DNA of 64,000 nucleotides from Isoetes taiwanensis. Lineage: Eukaryota; Streptophyta; Lycopodiopsida; Isoetales; Isoetaceae. The notes under the pieces are model-generated. The model was given only the letters and a program-made list of their open reading frames with translations, made no database searches and was not told the DNA's origin. Each line of letters opens with the position of its first letter. The first letter of the stretch is position 1. Positions 23,411-33,400 of this stretch are shown here, in pieces. Location: positions 7,639,426-7,703,425 of the forward strand of contig JAJEKV010000036.1 of NCBI GenBank assembly GCA_021234155.1, given 5' to 3'. The position numbers were made by a program, and so were the translations under genes.

Positions 23411-24620
23411 TTAGCATGTACGATCAGGTTTGGTAGTCGAATCTTCAAAGTCTTTGTACCGGCTTCGCTTTCGTTGCTTCTGTAATGCCAGCAGCATCTC
23501 ATCCATTACCCTCATGTCGGAGCTGTACTCTCGTATAACTTCTCTCACCAATCGGGCGAACGGTGCACGGGGAATAAGGAAGCCGAAGCTGCGCTGAAAA
23601 TGCCTAATCTTCCGTAGTGCTCGTTTCTGGCTGGAGTTGGCTTTCCTTTTTGCTGGCTTCTTTGGAGGAACCGGCTTCTCTGGCGGCGGCTTGAGCGTCT
23701 GCTTCTTGGATGGCCGTCCACCTTCTACAAAAGTTACCTTGTTCTCCTGATAGTAGGAGTTGTAAGCCTCCCACTTCTTCATGAACTCTTTGTGCTCCCT
23801 TAGCTTCTTCTGGTAGACCCTAATAGGGTCTATCACGTAAGATTCCCGGGCAGGTCGCGGCGGTTTCTTCCTATCCCAAGTCGGGTATGGCGGGGGTATC
23901 TGCACCTGCTCTGGCTGCTCCGGGTCTCCCTGCTCTTCACCTGGGGGTTTGGAGGAACTCCCACCTTCAAGGTTAGGATTGAAGTCTTCATCATCCGAAT
24001 TCGTCGGCCCGAGGGGCTTTGTTTCAATGCGAGCGCTCTTCGATGACGATCTTCGTCCTCGGAGTCTTCTTAATTCTTCTTTTGGGCTGCTCCACGTTCT
24101 TGCCCTTGAGCTTCTTCTTCTCTTCGGCCTCCTTGGCCTCCTTTTCCTCCCTCTTTCTCTTCTTGTCGGCCTTCTTCTTCTCTCGGCGCCGCTCCTTTGC
24201 CTCGTGCTTTCGAATCCAGGCCGCGAGTTCTTCCTCGAGTTAAAACCGGTCGGCTCCCTCATTCTTAAATCCGCCTTTGCCTCCTGCTCTCGCTCGGCCT
24301 TATCTTGCTTCTCCTTCTCTATCTGCTCGAGTACTCTCTGCATTTCGTCGTCGTCGCCCTCTATTTCCTCGAGCTCTTCTGTCGAGGCCTCCGAGTGCAC
24401 GTCCTCTTGGTCTACCTGCTGGTCTATCTCCTGGTCGATGATGTCGGCCAGGTTATCTTGTGCTCCCTGCTGGGATCCCTCCCCGTTGTGCTCATCTGAA
24501 ACTTGAGGAGGGCTGGTCCTGGTCTTCTCTCGCAAGAAGACGTTCCCAAAGCATCTGCTGGAGCTGGGCGCTGGCCGTTCCGTCTCCTCGAGGAACTCGA
24601 GCAGTCTGTTTGGTTCTAGC
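23411..24620 (-). pseudogene. Retroelement ORF with histone H3 tail and H3-like histone-fold segment, broken
   Basis: The reading starts at 24620 with ARTKQTAR (24597-24620), the exact first eight residues of mature histone H3. The base triplet before it is ATA where ATG is expected. Then follow an acidic Gln/Glu-rich part, a Lys/Glu-rich coil (about 24239-24018, best in the same frame as the tail), a Pro-rich linker, a basic stretch PPKKPAKRKANSSQKR, and a histone-fold-like piece at 23620-23480 (ALRKIRHFQRSFGFLIPRAP, then FARLVREV, ending MLLALQ). By eye about 21 of 47 positions equal canonical H3 alphaN-alpha1 up to the start of alpha2. IRHFQ and LIP resemble CENH3. The rest of the H3 fold is absent. 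Three frame changes (near 24505, 24240 and 24015) plus the lost start make this copy non-functional. Alternatively it is an aberrant gag with a captured H3 tail. Confidence 0.72.
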
Positions 24621-24726
24621 TATATCTTACGATTCGTCGATCGGAGGTCGGGCGCCCAAAAATCGTCTCAAAAAATGGGACCAAATTTCTAAACAGGAAG
24701 TCTACAATTGAGGGGGGGTCTAGGTC

Positions 24727-24734
24727 TATTTATA
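24727..24734 (-). promoter_or_regulatory. TATA box upstream of H3-like ORF
   Basis: The minus strand reads ACTATAAATAGACCTAGACC, about 107 bases before the ARTKQTAR codons. Two 67-bp hairpins lie upstream. The TATA core and the following GACC match the second TATA box at 22742-22749. Confidence 0.55.
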
Positions 24735-24836
24735 GTTTGGCCAATTTTAGGTCAAATTCTAAGTTACTCTTTTGGATGTGCCAAGGCACCTATTAACCTA
24801 TGACATATACTTACTTCAGACTTTTCTAATCCATTG

Positions 24837-24903
24837 GTCTCACGGTGTGCGCTGGGAGGCAAAACCAAAAGTTGGTTTTGGGTCAGGGCGCATACCGTGA
24901 GAC
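24837..24903. repeat. 67-bp nested hairpin, copy 3
   Basis: The outer arms are GTCTCACGGTGTGCGC.. and ..GCGCATACCGTGAGAC, with interior AAAACCAAA/GTTGGTTTT. It has the same 67-base length as copies 1, 2 and 4 and lies in the leader between the LTR and the H3-like ORF. Confidence 0.9.
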
Positions 24904-25047
24904 ATTTGGCATTTTTGACTAAATTATATGATTTCTAGGTATATCCTTAGGGGTATAACATACAGATCTGACTAATTCTTACCTCAAAACTCAATTTAGC
25001 ATGTTAGTTTGTTAAAATTCATCATGTTTCAAGGTGATTATGGCCAT

Positions 25048-25114
25048 GTCTCACGGTGTGCGCTGGGAGTCAAAACCAAATTTTGGTTTTTGGCCTGGGC
25101 GCATACGGTGAGAC
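25048..25114. repeat. 67-bp nested hairpin, copy 4
   Basis: It lies 211 bases from copy 3. The right arm reads GCATACGGTGAGAC, one change from the others, which weakens one pair. The interior palindrome AAAACCAAA/TTTGGTTTT is kept. Confidence 0.9.
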
Positions 25115-25306
25115 ATTGCTACTTTTGGTCAAAATTTATTCAACTTTTTAGTTTTCTTAGTTTTCAATTCTCCTAACTGTTATTAGCTTAGCATATACTA
25201 CAAAAATGAGAAAAAAATTTCCCACTTTTTCGAGGTTTGAGGGTCCTACTAAGTTAGTACTACTGGGAGCATGGTCAGTGTTTTGCTCTTGGTCACCAAG
25301 AACATA

Positions 25307-25318
25307 GCTCTGATACCA
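25307..25318 (-). promoter_or_regulatory. Primer binding site (initiator tRNA-Met type)
   Basis: The minus strand reads TGGTATCAGAGC, the standard plant LTR-retrotransposon primer site, one base inside the LTR end at 25320. This fixes both the orientation and the LTR boundary. Confidence 0.93.
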
Positions 25319-25319
25319 C

Positions 25320-26863
25320 TGTGACGTCCCCTACTCATATACAGTGCACTCACCATATACAAACAGGAGTTCATCCCCCATACCAGCTCCATACTGATAC
25401 AGGGCCCTCCACGTATCACTGCAACCTCGATGAGTTCCAGTGGGAAGAATGAAGGGGCTAGCTGCGGAAGCGTAAACATACATGTCAGTATACAACAACA
25501 ACATCACATAACCATCTCGAAGGATGGCTCATTACATATCTGCATAGACAAAGATCAGCACATCACATATGGAGGCCCTACCCAGGGCTCAGACTCGAAG
25601 GGGATGACTGACGGCTTGGGTCTCCAGAGGTCATAGCGGGCATGAAATTCATGGCAATGGATTTTTTCTTTGGCATAAGAACATGGCTTAGGGTAGTCCA
25701 CTCCATCCGCCCCTCCTGTGCACACTTTGCAGAGTAGGTTGAAAAGTGTTGGGACCTGACTGTAGCCCTCCGGATGCATAGCCCAAGGGGCTATTCCTGG
25801 GTTGCATCTCCCCAGTTCCGATGGGGCAGGTAGGGATCACTCCCACCAGAGATCTACATGCTGACTCAAGGTGACTAGAGGGCCACCGCCTGTACTCGAC
25901 TTGAACTCCATGGAAGGTGTCCACCACTCCAAGAGTGTCGAACCCATGCAAAGCCCTCACGCAGTGGCAGAGCATTGGGTCTAGTGCACAATGGTCCTCG
26001 ATAGGCCTTACTACCAGAGGGACGTGATCATGAGTCAGGACATGAACCTCCTTGTAAGCCAGTCTGGCCCCTTCACCCACAACCAGGTGTGGTTCTTGTA
26101 CACAGGCCGAATTTACAGTGTGCTAAAGATGCTAGCTAGGAGCATCAACTACCAGGCTTTAAGATCTCTACCCACCCTTCCCAATACAATGAGTTCACAG
26201 AGATACATCATCCATACATATCACAGAAGAACTAAAGAACAAGATCTAGTCTAAATCACAGAGTTAGGTTCTTTAGTTAGGGCTCAATATCTAGGGATCT
26301 AGATGGCTGCTATGGGCAATTTAATAGGCTAAACCTACTTATTCAATGACTGGGAGACGGTTTAGACTGTTAAATTGACAAAATACCTGATCCTTGGCTC
26401 GCTCCTCCTGCTCTAAACTCGACCATGCTGTTGAACTGCTAGAAAGGGGAAAACTGATGAGCTAGATCGCTCAGACAGAGTTTGGGAGGTGGGTTTGGCT
26501 CCTGGAGCAAGCAAAACAGAGACCTAGAATGCTATGGACGAAAATAGCAAGTTAGGGTTTCCTTTCCCTAAATAGACAAAGGGTTAGGGCTAGGGTTTCC
26601 CATTATCCCTTTAAGCATGTGGGATAATTGGGTATGGCCCACTTGCCTTTATTAGCTAGGTGGCATAAAGTGTCCACATGGGTAGATAAATGTGCACATG
26701 GGTAAATGTGCACATAAATAAATGCACACACCTTGCAAGTTGCCCCCTAGGGTGCTACTTGCTTGGCTACACGTCGGCGTACACGTCAGTCGGGATGGCG
26801 TGTACGCGTGACGAGGCAGTACAATATACGTCCTGGGACCGTATACTGTGCTGGAACGTCACA
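25320..26863 (-). repeat. 5' LTR of the gypsy element
   Basis: The 1,544-bp segment is bounded by TGTGACGT at 25320-25327 and ACGTCACA at 26856-26863, a perfect 8-base inverted terminus of the TG..CA type. The inner edge abuts the primer site. A TCTATTTAGGG stretch preceded by CCTTTG (minus strand, near 26565-26585) resembles the sequence around the internal TATA boxes and may be the LTR promoter. Open frames inside the LTR (for example 25688-26080) lack any known motif and are taken as chance. The partner LTR is missing, so no target duplication can be checked. Confidence 0.85.
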
Positions 26864-27289
26864 GAAGTGTCTTCAAACGAACTGTCTTCAAGACCTCCTT
26901 AGCTGGAAGAATAACCTAGCAAGGGAAACAAAATTCCTTAGCTGAATAAATAACCTAGCCTCCTTCTGATAGTTCATCACAACAGAGAAAACCTATGCTC
27001 AAATTCATGAAATTGCCTGGAACATCCAGTGTCAGATGAAACTAAAATTAGAAGGAAGGAACCACGACTCCTGCCAAATAATCATGGCTGAACCTGGATA
27101 AATATTCCTGGGTAACTTAGAGCTGAGGAGCAGATGGAATAACCAAACATTTCTTGATGAAACCAAGGAAATGGTTTCCTGCTAATCGCCAAGCTTCAAA
27201 AATGTAAGCAGCTTGTGACGACCTGCAAAATAGAAAGTAAAAAGAGTTTAATCTTACACCAAGCAATCAATCAGCCGAAGATTAACAAT

Positions 27290-27590
27290 ATGAAGGAGGA
27301 ACATGCCTTCCCTAAATTCGTCGCCTTCACGCCTGGATTGAGTTGTCGATGCCGTCGTTGCATGCATATCGTGGCATGCATGCCGGAATTTGAAAGGAGG
27401 AAATCGATTGAAAGGGCAAAAATCCCCTCTCAAAATCATATGGACGAAAATAAAATTAGTTTTTATAATACTGGAAATATTTCTCAGCATAAAAAATTCC
27501 AAAACCTTAGGCAAAGTGGCCTGAAAAATAAATACAAAAAGTTTTCCACCAGCCGAGAAAACCAAATTTAAACAATAGATATTGGATTAT
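27290..27590. repeat. Dispersed repeat, copy A
   Basis: It contains ATTCCAAAACCTTAGG and AAAAAGTTTTCC..CGAGAAAACC followed by AAATTTAAACAATAG. The same string order occurs near 56640-56880, about 29 kb away. Upstream similarities include GCCGGA.TTGAAAGG and GGCAAAA. The identity of the family is unknown. Confidence 0.5.
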
Positions 27591-27599
27591 TTTAGTAGA

Positions 27600-28590
27600 G
27601 CTTCCAGTCTCTGTATCTCAAAATATAAAACCTTCGGCGAACTCGTATAGAGATGAATCCCAGTATTTCATATTCCAAGGTAAACCTGTATTCCATATTT
27701 TAAAATCATAGCTGTCCCCAGTCATAAATAACCATAATTGAAACAAGAGGCCAAAATACGATCTAAGTCGTAGGATGGACAGATCCGACGACTGAGGTAG
27801 TCCACGTGCATCTCGTTTAGAATATATAGCACAATGATAGGGGGTTCCCGGGGGACTTAATGTAGATGCATAAATCATTATCCCTGAGGCCATAGACCAT
27901 ACCCTAAAACAATTTAATAAGTTACTATCGGAAAAAAAAAATACAATTGAGAAAAGAAGTATGTTAATTTGTTGGTTGCCAATCCGGCAACTGACGTAGT
28001 CCAGGGTGCACCTCATTTAGAATACGTAGCACAATAATAGGGGGTTCCAGAGGGATTTAATATAGATACATAAATCACTATCCCTAAGGCCATAGACCAT
28101 ACCCCTAAAACAATTTAACAGGTTATTATCGAAAGAAAAAAGAAAAAAGGAAAAAAATATATAGATATAATAGAGAAGAGAACGGTGTTAGTTTGCTGGT
28201 TGCATTGGTTAAAGCATTCTTAATATTGAATTACTTTGGTAGAGGTTTGAGTCTCCATATCTCAAAATCTAAGACCTCAGGCGAACTTGTATTCCATATT
28301 TCAAAATCATAGGCGCCCCCAATCATAAATGACGGTAATCAAAACAAGAGGCACCCAAAGGCCCCAACATACGATCTAGATCGTATCCAACGACAAAGGT
28401 AGTCCAGGGTGTACCTCATTTAGAATACAATAATAGGGGTTCTAGGGGACCACAGTCATAAATGACCATAATGGAAACAAGAGGCACCCGGAGGCCCCAA
28501 CATACGATCTAGGCCGTAGAATGGACAAATCCGACGACTGAGGTAGTCCTGGATGCACCTCATTTAACATATGTAGCACAATAACAAATT
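27600..28590. repeat. Degenerate tandem repeat, three partial units
   Basis: The strings ATCTCAAAAT.TAA.ACCT, AATCATAG, GTCATAAAT.AC..TAAT, AAACAAGAGGC, ATACGATCTA, GACGACTGAGGTAGTCC and AGCACAATAATAGGGGGTTC recur in the same order at about 27615-27890, 27990-28130 and 28255-28575. No coding content is recognised. Confidence 0.7.
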
Positions 28591-28599
28591 AGAAAACAC

Positions 28600-30420
28600 A
28601 TCAATACCTACATTTATGAAAACCTTCAAAACAAGCTATCATTAAAATGCATTGAATTTGCCTACCTAGAAAATAATTACAAAGGCCTTTATCCTTGTTA
28701 ACCAAAATTTATCCTTTAATTTCCAGTATGACCAAGGTTGTATATTTGCCTAGGCTACAAGAGTTTTTAAGAAGTTAAAGGTTGCACGAAGATTGATAAA
28801 GCGTGTAAGAGTTGTTATTAGTGGGCAACAACAACTTGCACTTACATAGTTAGTTACAAGATGTGTACCCATAAAATAAATCATGTGCTTCTTAGCCCTG
28901 CGTTGAACTCTATAGCAGCTTCAAATATAAGAATGAACCCCATCAAGGTCAAATTTTTACAAAAAGAAGATTTCTCATCATGGTAAAGCAATATTGCAGT
29001 TCCATACATCACCATACCTCTCTCTCCATACCAATTTATACATGGCATTAATCCTTCTTATATCTATTCAACATATGATGTGAAGTTCAATGTCACTTGT
29101 AATATAAACATGGAGGTATGGTTAACTTAGTCGTCTCTCCAAAAAATAAGGATGGTACATTCCTGACTATGCATGAAGAGTTGTGGTATTTGACACTGGC
29201 AAATCTTCATTTGGTCAACAACACTAAAGTACAAGGTGAGAAAAAATATCATAACCCTTTGCCCAAACTTCAAGAATTCTTAATATATATTCTGCCTGAG
29301 CAAAAACAAAAAAAATAGTGAGGACAACATGGTTTTTGCCTTGAAATATGCGCCAATATACCTATAGATATGTATTTGTTTCATCCAAATGGATTAACCT
29401 AGTGTATGAGAAGTCAAACATGTATTTGTTTCATCCAAATGGATTAACCTAGTGTATGAGAAGTCAAACAGTATACGAATAGCTTGTGGATGGAATTATT
29501 ATCTAATTTATCTTTGAAAGAGTTTATAAAGTGGACCTTGTGTATATTTCTAGCAAAGCAACACCCTATGAAAGAGAGAGAGAAAATAAAAGAGAATTAG
29601 AAAATGCTAGATTGGCAAAAAAGCATGCCAAAACAAAACCAATTATTTATGGACACATTGATGGGTGTCGCAATACTTTTGTAATTTTCGATGGGTATCA
29701 CAATAATTTTTGTAGCAGTTGAAGCTATTTCTTATCCCTATAGCTCCTTTGAGTAATTTCGCAAGGTATAATTTACCTTAACGTCGTGACTATCGAGGAT
29801 GTGGAAGGAGAAGGGATGATTGTGCTAACTACTTGAGGATCTGAATTTTTTCATGAGGAAAATGACAAAATGAAGCGCGCACACAAGTCAATAGGATGGC
29901 AATAGTGCTTTCAAAGTGGGTGGGCCTCTGGTACGTGAAAAAGTAATTGGTTTATTTGATGGTTTCCATATTATCATGGCAAAACCATTTGGGATTGTAT
30001 TGGAAAAGAAGATTGGCATGTGGGCGGAGAGGATTCTGGAGTGTGTGGACTTAGAGAAAAAGGTTTTAGAAAGAAAAATTGGAATGCTTTCAATTCGAGG
30101 AGGGGCAACAACGTGAGAGGGTTGAAAGAATGTTTATTCTGCGTTATTGCTCGCTATGCCATCTGCTAGATAGTGTTGAAAGAATGTTTATTCTGCATTA
30201 TTGCTCGCTATGCCATCTGCTAAACTGGGTGCATTTCTCCAAACTTGGTGGGAATAAATAATGTCGCAGATGAAATTGAAGCAAATGGTCTCATATGATG
30301 CTCATGGCTATGTAAACTAGTTTTCTTTCGTCTATGGGGCTACGGGAGTGAACATATGGAGATATTCATAATAAATAACAAGTTATTCATTCCACATCCG
30401 CAAAATTTAGATTGATAAGG
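28600..30420. other. Gene-poor, with two short tandem duplications
   Basis: A 50-base unit (GTATTTGTTTCATCCAAATG...) is duplicated at about 29368-29469. A 58-base unit (TTGAAAGAATGTTTATTCTG...) is duplicated at about 30120-30232. I searched the minus strand here for the terminal exon of IFT56 and did not find it. Confidence 0.5.
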
Positions 30421-30435
30421 TTAAACAAAAGATAC

Positions 30436-33400
30436 CTGTGCATGGCTTGTGTTCCTAAGAAGGAGCAACACATCTTCAAAACTTTTTTGGGGCTCACGTC
30501 CATTGATAATATTTTGGATCACACCAATGCAAGCTCCTCTCTTGCCTTCCCAATACTCTATTGATTTGTCCATTTTTTCAAGTGCATCAAAAGCCTTTGC
30601 AGAATACAAATATTGTCCAGTTTTGTAGCATTCATTTGCGATCATTTGCAGCAAACTTCATGTACAAGAATGGAGATAAAGACAAATGTAAGAACAGTGT
30701 ATTTTCTATTAAACTTCATATGCAACATTGGAGATAAAGAAAAATGTAAGAACATTGTATTTTCTATACAGGGCCGTTTGAAACATTTTAGCTCTCTAAT
30801 AAAGTTCCATGATAAAATCTACATGGTGCTCCTCAATAAAGCAATTTGTGAATTGCAACAAGCTACTACCGAGAATCAAAATTTAGAGTCTCACATTTTT
30901 GAAGTAGCTTATCAAATGTTAGAATTGGTAGAAAAGAGCGTAGAAGAGAAGATCAGAGAATAAAATAGAAGGGTTTTTAGCATCCACGGAGACCCAGTAG
31001 CCTATGAGACACAATATAGAGCGCAACAGCCTATGAGACAATATAGAGCGCAACGGAATTATTACTATCCGGATTAAAAACCCCTGCTAGACATGACAAT
31101 CACCACAGGAACACATGTGAGAGGTGGTATTACATATTATCCTTCATCTCATCGTTTAAACTATGGGATGGCACTCAATAAGAGCCAATGTTAGTCATGA
31201 CCTAATAAACAAACATGTCTTTATAACTCAAGAGATAAATTATTTTTGGATTGTATATACCCACATCGTCATAAACGAATATGGCAATGTTCAAATCTAT
31301 TGATCAATAAATTAATGCAAAGATATTGCTCAATACATAGAATAGAAAGTAATAAGGTATCGCTCAATAGACATAGGATGGATAGAGAACAAAGAAAAGA
31401 TGCTAGAAATAGAGAGAATATAGAGAAGATACCATAATAAAAGGATCGGAGAGAGGGAGGGATGGAGGGAGAGTGAAATAAAGAGAGAGTATGGAATAGA
31501 ACGGGACTAAAGAGAGACGCAAATAGAGATAGAAGAGGTAAGGGAATGAAGAGAGAAATGACATAGAGAGAAGGTAAAGATGAGATAGAGAGAGAATAGG
31601 GAGAACGTAGCAAGAAGATAGAGGGAGAGAGAGGAAGGGAGGGGAATAAGGAGAGAATAGAGACAGAGAGAATAAGGATAGGATAGAAGATATAGAGAGA
31701 GAGAGAGAGAATAAAGAATCAGAGAACAATAGAAAAAGAGAGAACAGAACGAGAAAAGAGAGAATATGTTATATAGAGAAGAGGTAGGAAGGGAGGGAGG
31801 AAGGTTGGTTATTATTTTTATTTAATAAACCTGATGGTCTATGAGACATTTGTTCATTACATTCCAAGATTAGTCATACGAAAAGCATACAGCATCTTCC
31901 TCTTGTCCGAAGAGGAAGATGCTGGCCTCCTCTCTCATGAATGATTCATGATCATCTAAAAGGTCTTTATGGCCTCTAACGTCCCGGCCCCAAGTGGACG
32001 GACGGCACAAATCTCAGCCCTTGATTTTGCAAATTGTGTGGTTTGGATTTGTGCCACATCAGAGGGAGCCAATAAAACGAATGCGTCCCAGCAATAGAGA
32101 GAAAATAAAGACAAAAATATAGAGAATAGAAAGAGTATAAAGAGATAAAAAAGAAAAATTTGATAAAAATAATATAAAAGAGAAGAATAAAGATAGAATC
32201 TCCAACCCACAAGACAATAAGATATGGCATTAGATTAGAGACAATCCATAGTGCTTTGGCACGTTGTTTATTTTTTAGAGAGGAGGGAATTGAAGTATAT
32301 ATGCCAAAGGAATGGTGTCTCATAGATTCTCTATGAAATCAATTTTAACCAAAATTGCAAGTTGTGTGACTCTATTAACGTAAATAAAGATCACTACGTG
32401 CTAAGTTTTATAACCACTACTATATGAATGGAATGGCTTTCCATACTGGCATCTCAAGGTGAATAGCCGCTCAATTACAGCAAGGAATTTCATTATCTCT
32501 ACAGCAATTAGTGAAGGTACTTTGAGATAGCATAGCCTAGGGTCGTTACTACATCCTTAAGTATCATGCAGTGTAGTAAAGGTTGAAAACTATAGTAAGG
32601 GATAGCACGCAGGTGACGAGCTGCAGAGTTGAAACTCCACACAAGAGGATGCAAACAAAAGGCATGACTCATTGGCATAAACTTCAAGCCCAAGTTGCTT
32701 GAACAACAAATTTTGAAGGGAACCGCCACTTCAACTACTAAGTATTGTTGCTTTAAATCTTAGCATAGTTCCGCCTGCCTTAAAAAGTTCTACTTCGCAA
32801 CCCTTTGTAAAAAATCAGTCATTCGAACCGGTATCATGCACATGCACGTATGATCAAGACCAATCTGATATGCTGCAACTTTTATTCATAAATTAAAAAC
32901 CAGAGGGACCTAACCTGCCAGGATGGGAGGATAAAAGAATAGGCTGAGTCTTGTGCTTGCTTGCTGATATAGTATTGAAAAGAAGGAGCTTTGAGGAAGA
33001 GATACAGTGCAATGTGGTGTGGGTGAAGGTTGTCAAAGGCAGCAAAATCCAAACTGAAAAAATCTGTGTTGCTAAAGCCAGCAGTTATGACCCATAAAAA
33101 TAACAACCAGCGCATGCAGAAACAACAAAAAAAACCCACGCCAAATTTCAAAATTATGTTCGTACCTGAAAGAATCATCTGAAGCCGCAAGATGAATAAA
33201 ATGTTCCCAAGCTGAATGGGCTTTGCCATTCTTTATAAAACAATATAAGAGCCATGCCTGAAAATAATAATCATTTGCATACTTATCACTGGATATCAGT
33301 AACAGTTGTTCTTCTGCCTCTTGAAACTCGCCAAGTCCTGCTTTTACCATGCCATAATTCCACTTAAACTCATCTTGGTTTTCAAAGAAAGCCTTTATTG

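Larger units (their letters stand above)
20139..26863 (-). mobile_element. Truncated Ty3/gypsy retrotransposon carrying a histone-H3-like ORF
   Basis: In minus-strand order: 5' LTR (26863-25320), primer site, leader with two hairpins, TATA box, H3-like ORF, two more hairpins, second TATA box, zinc knuckle, protease, RT, RNase H, then the HHCC zinc-binding head of integrase. The order PR-RT-RH-INT is Ty3/gypsy. Sequence stops matching integrase after position 20142, and no 3' LTR is seen below it, so the 3' end is deleted. No ordinary gag capsid domain is visible between the LTR and the zinc knuckle; the H3-like ORF occupies that place. Confidence 0.85.

Noticed and set aside
23949-24506. Plus-strand 185-codon Leu/Ser-rich open frame
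   Set aside because: It is the antisense of the Lys/Glu-rich part of the H3-like ORF; the composition explains the lack of stops.
22932-25114. Four equal-length repeats considered as a CRISPR-like array
   Set aside because: They are hairpins in two pairs separated by coding DNA in a plant retroelement; there are no uniform spacers or cas genes.
25688-26080. 130-codon minus-strand open frame inside the LTR
   Set aside because: No motif, Trp/Cys/His composition looks random, and it lies wholly within LTR sequence.
31269-31729. Long Ser/Leu-rich minus-strand open frames
   Set aside because: They are produced by the polypurine tract in the IFT56 intron.
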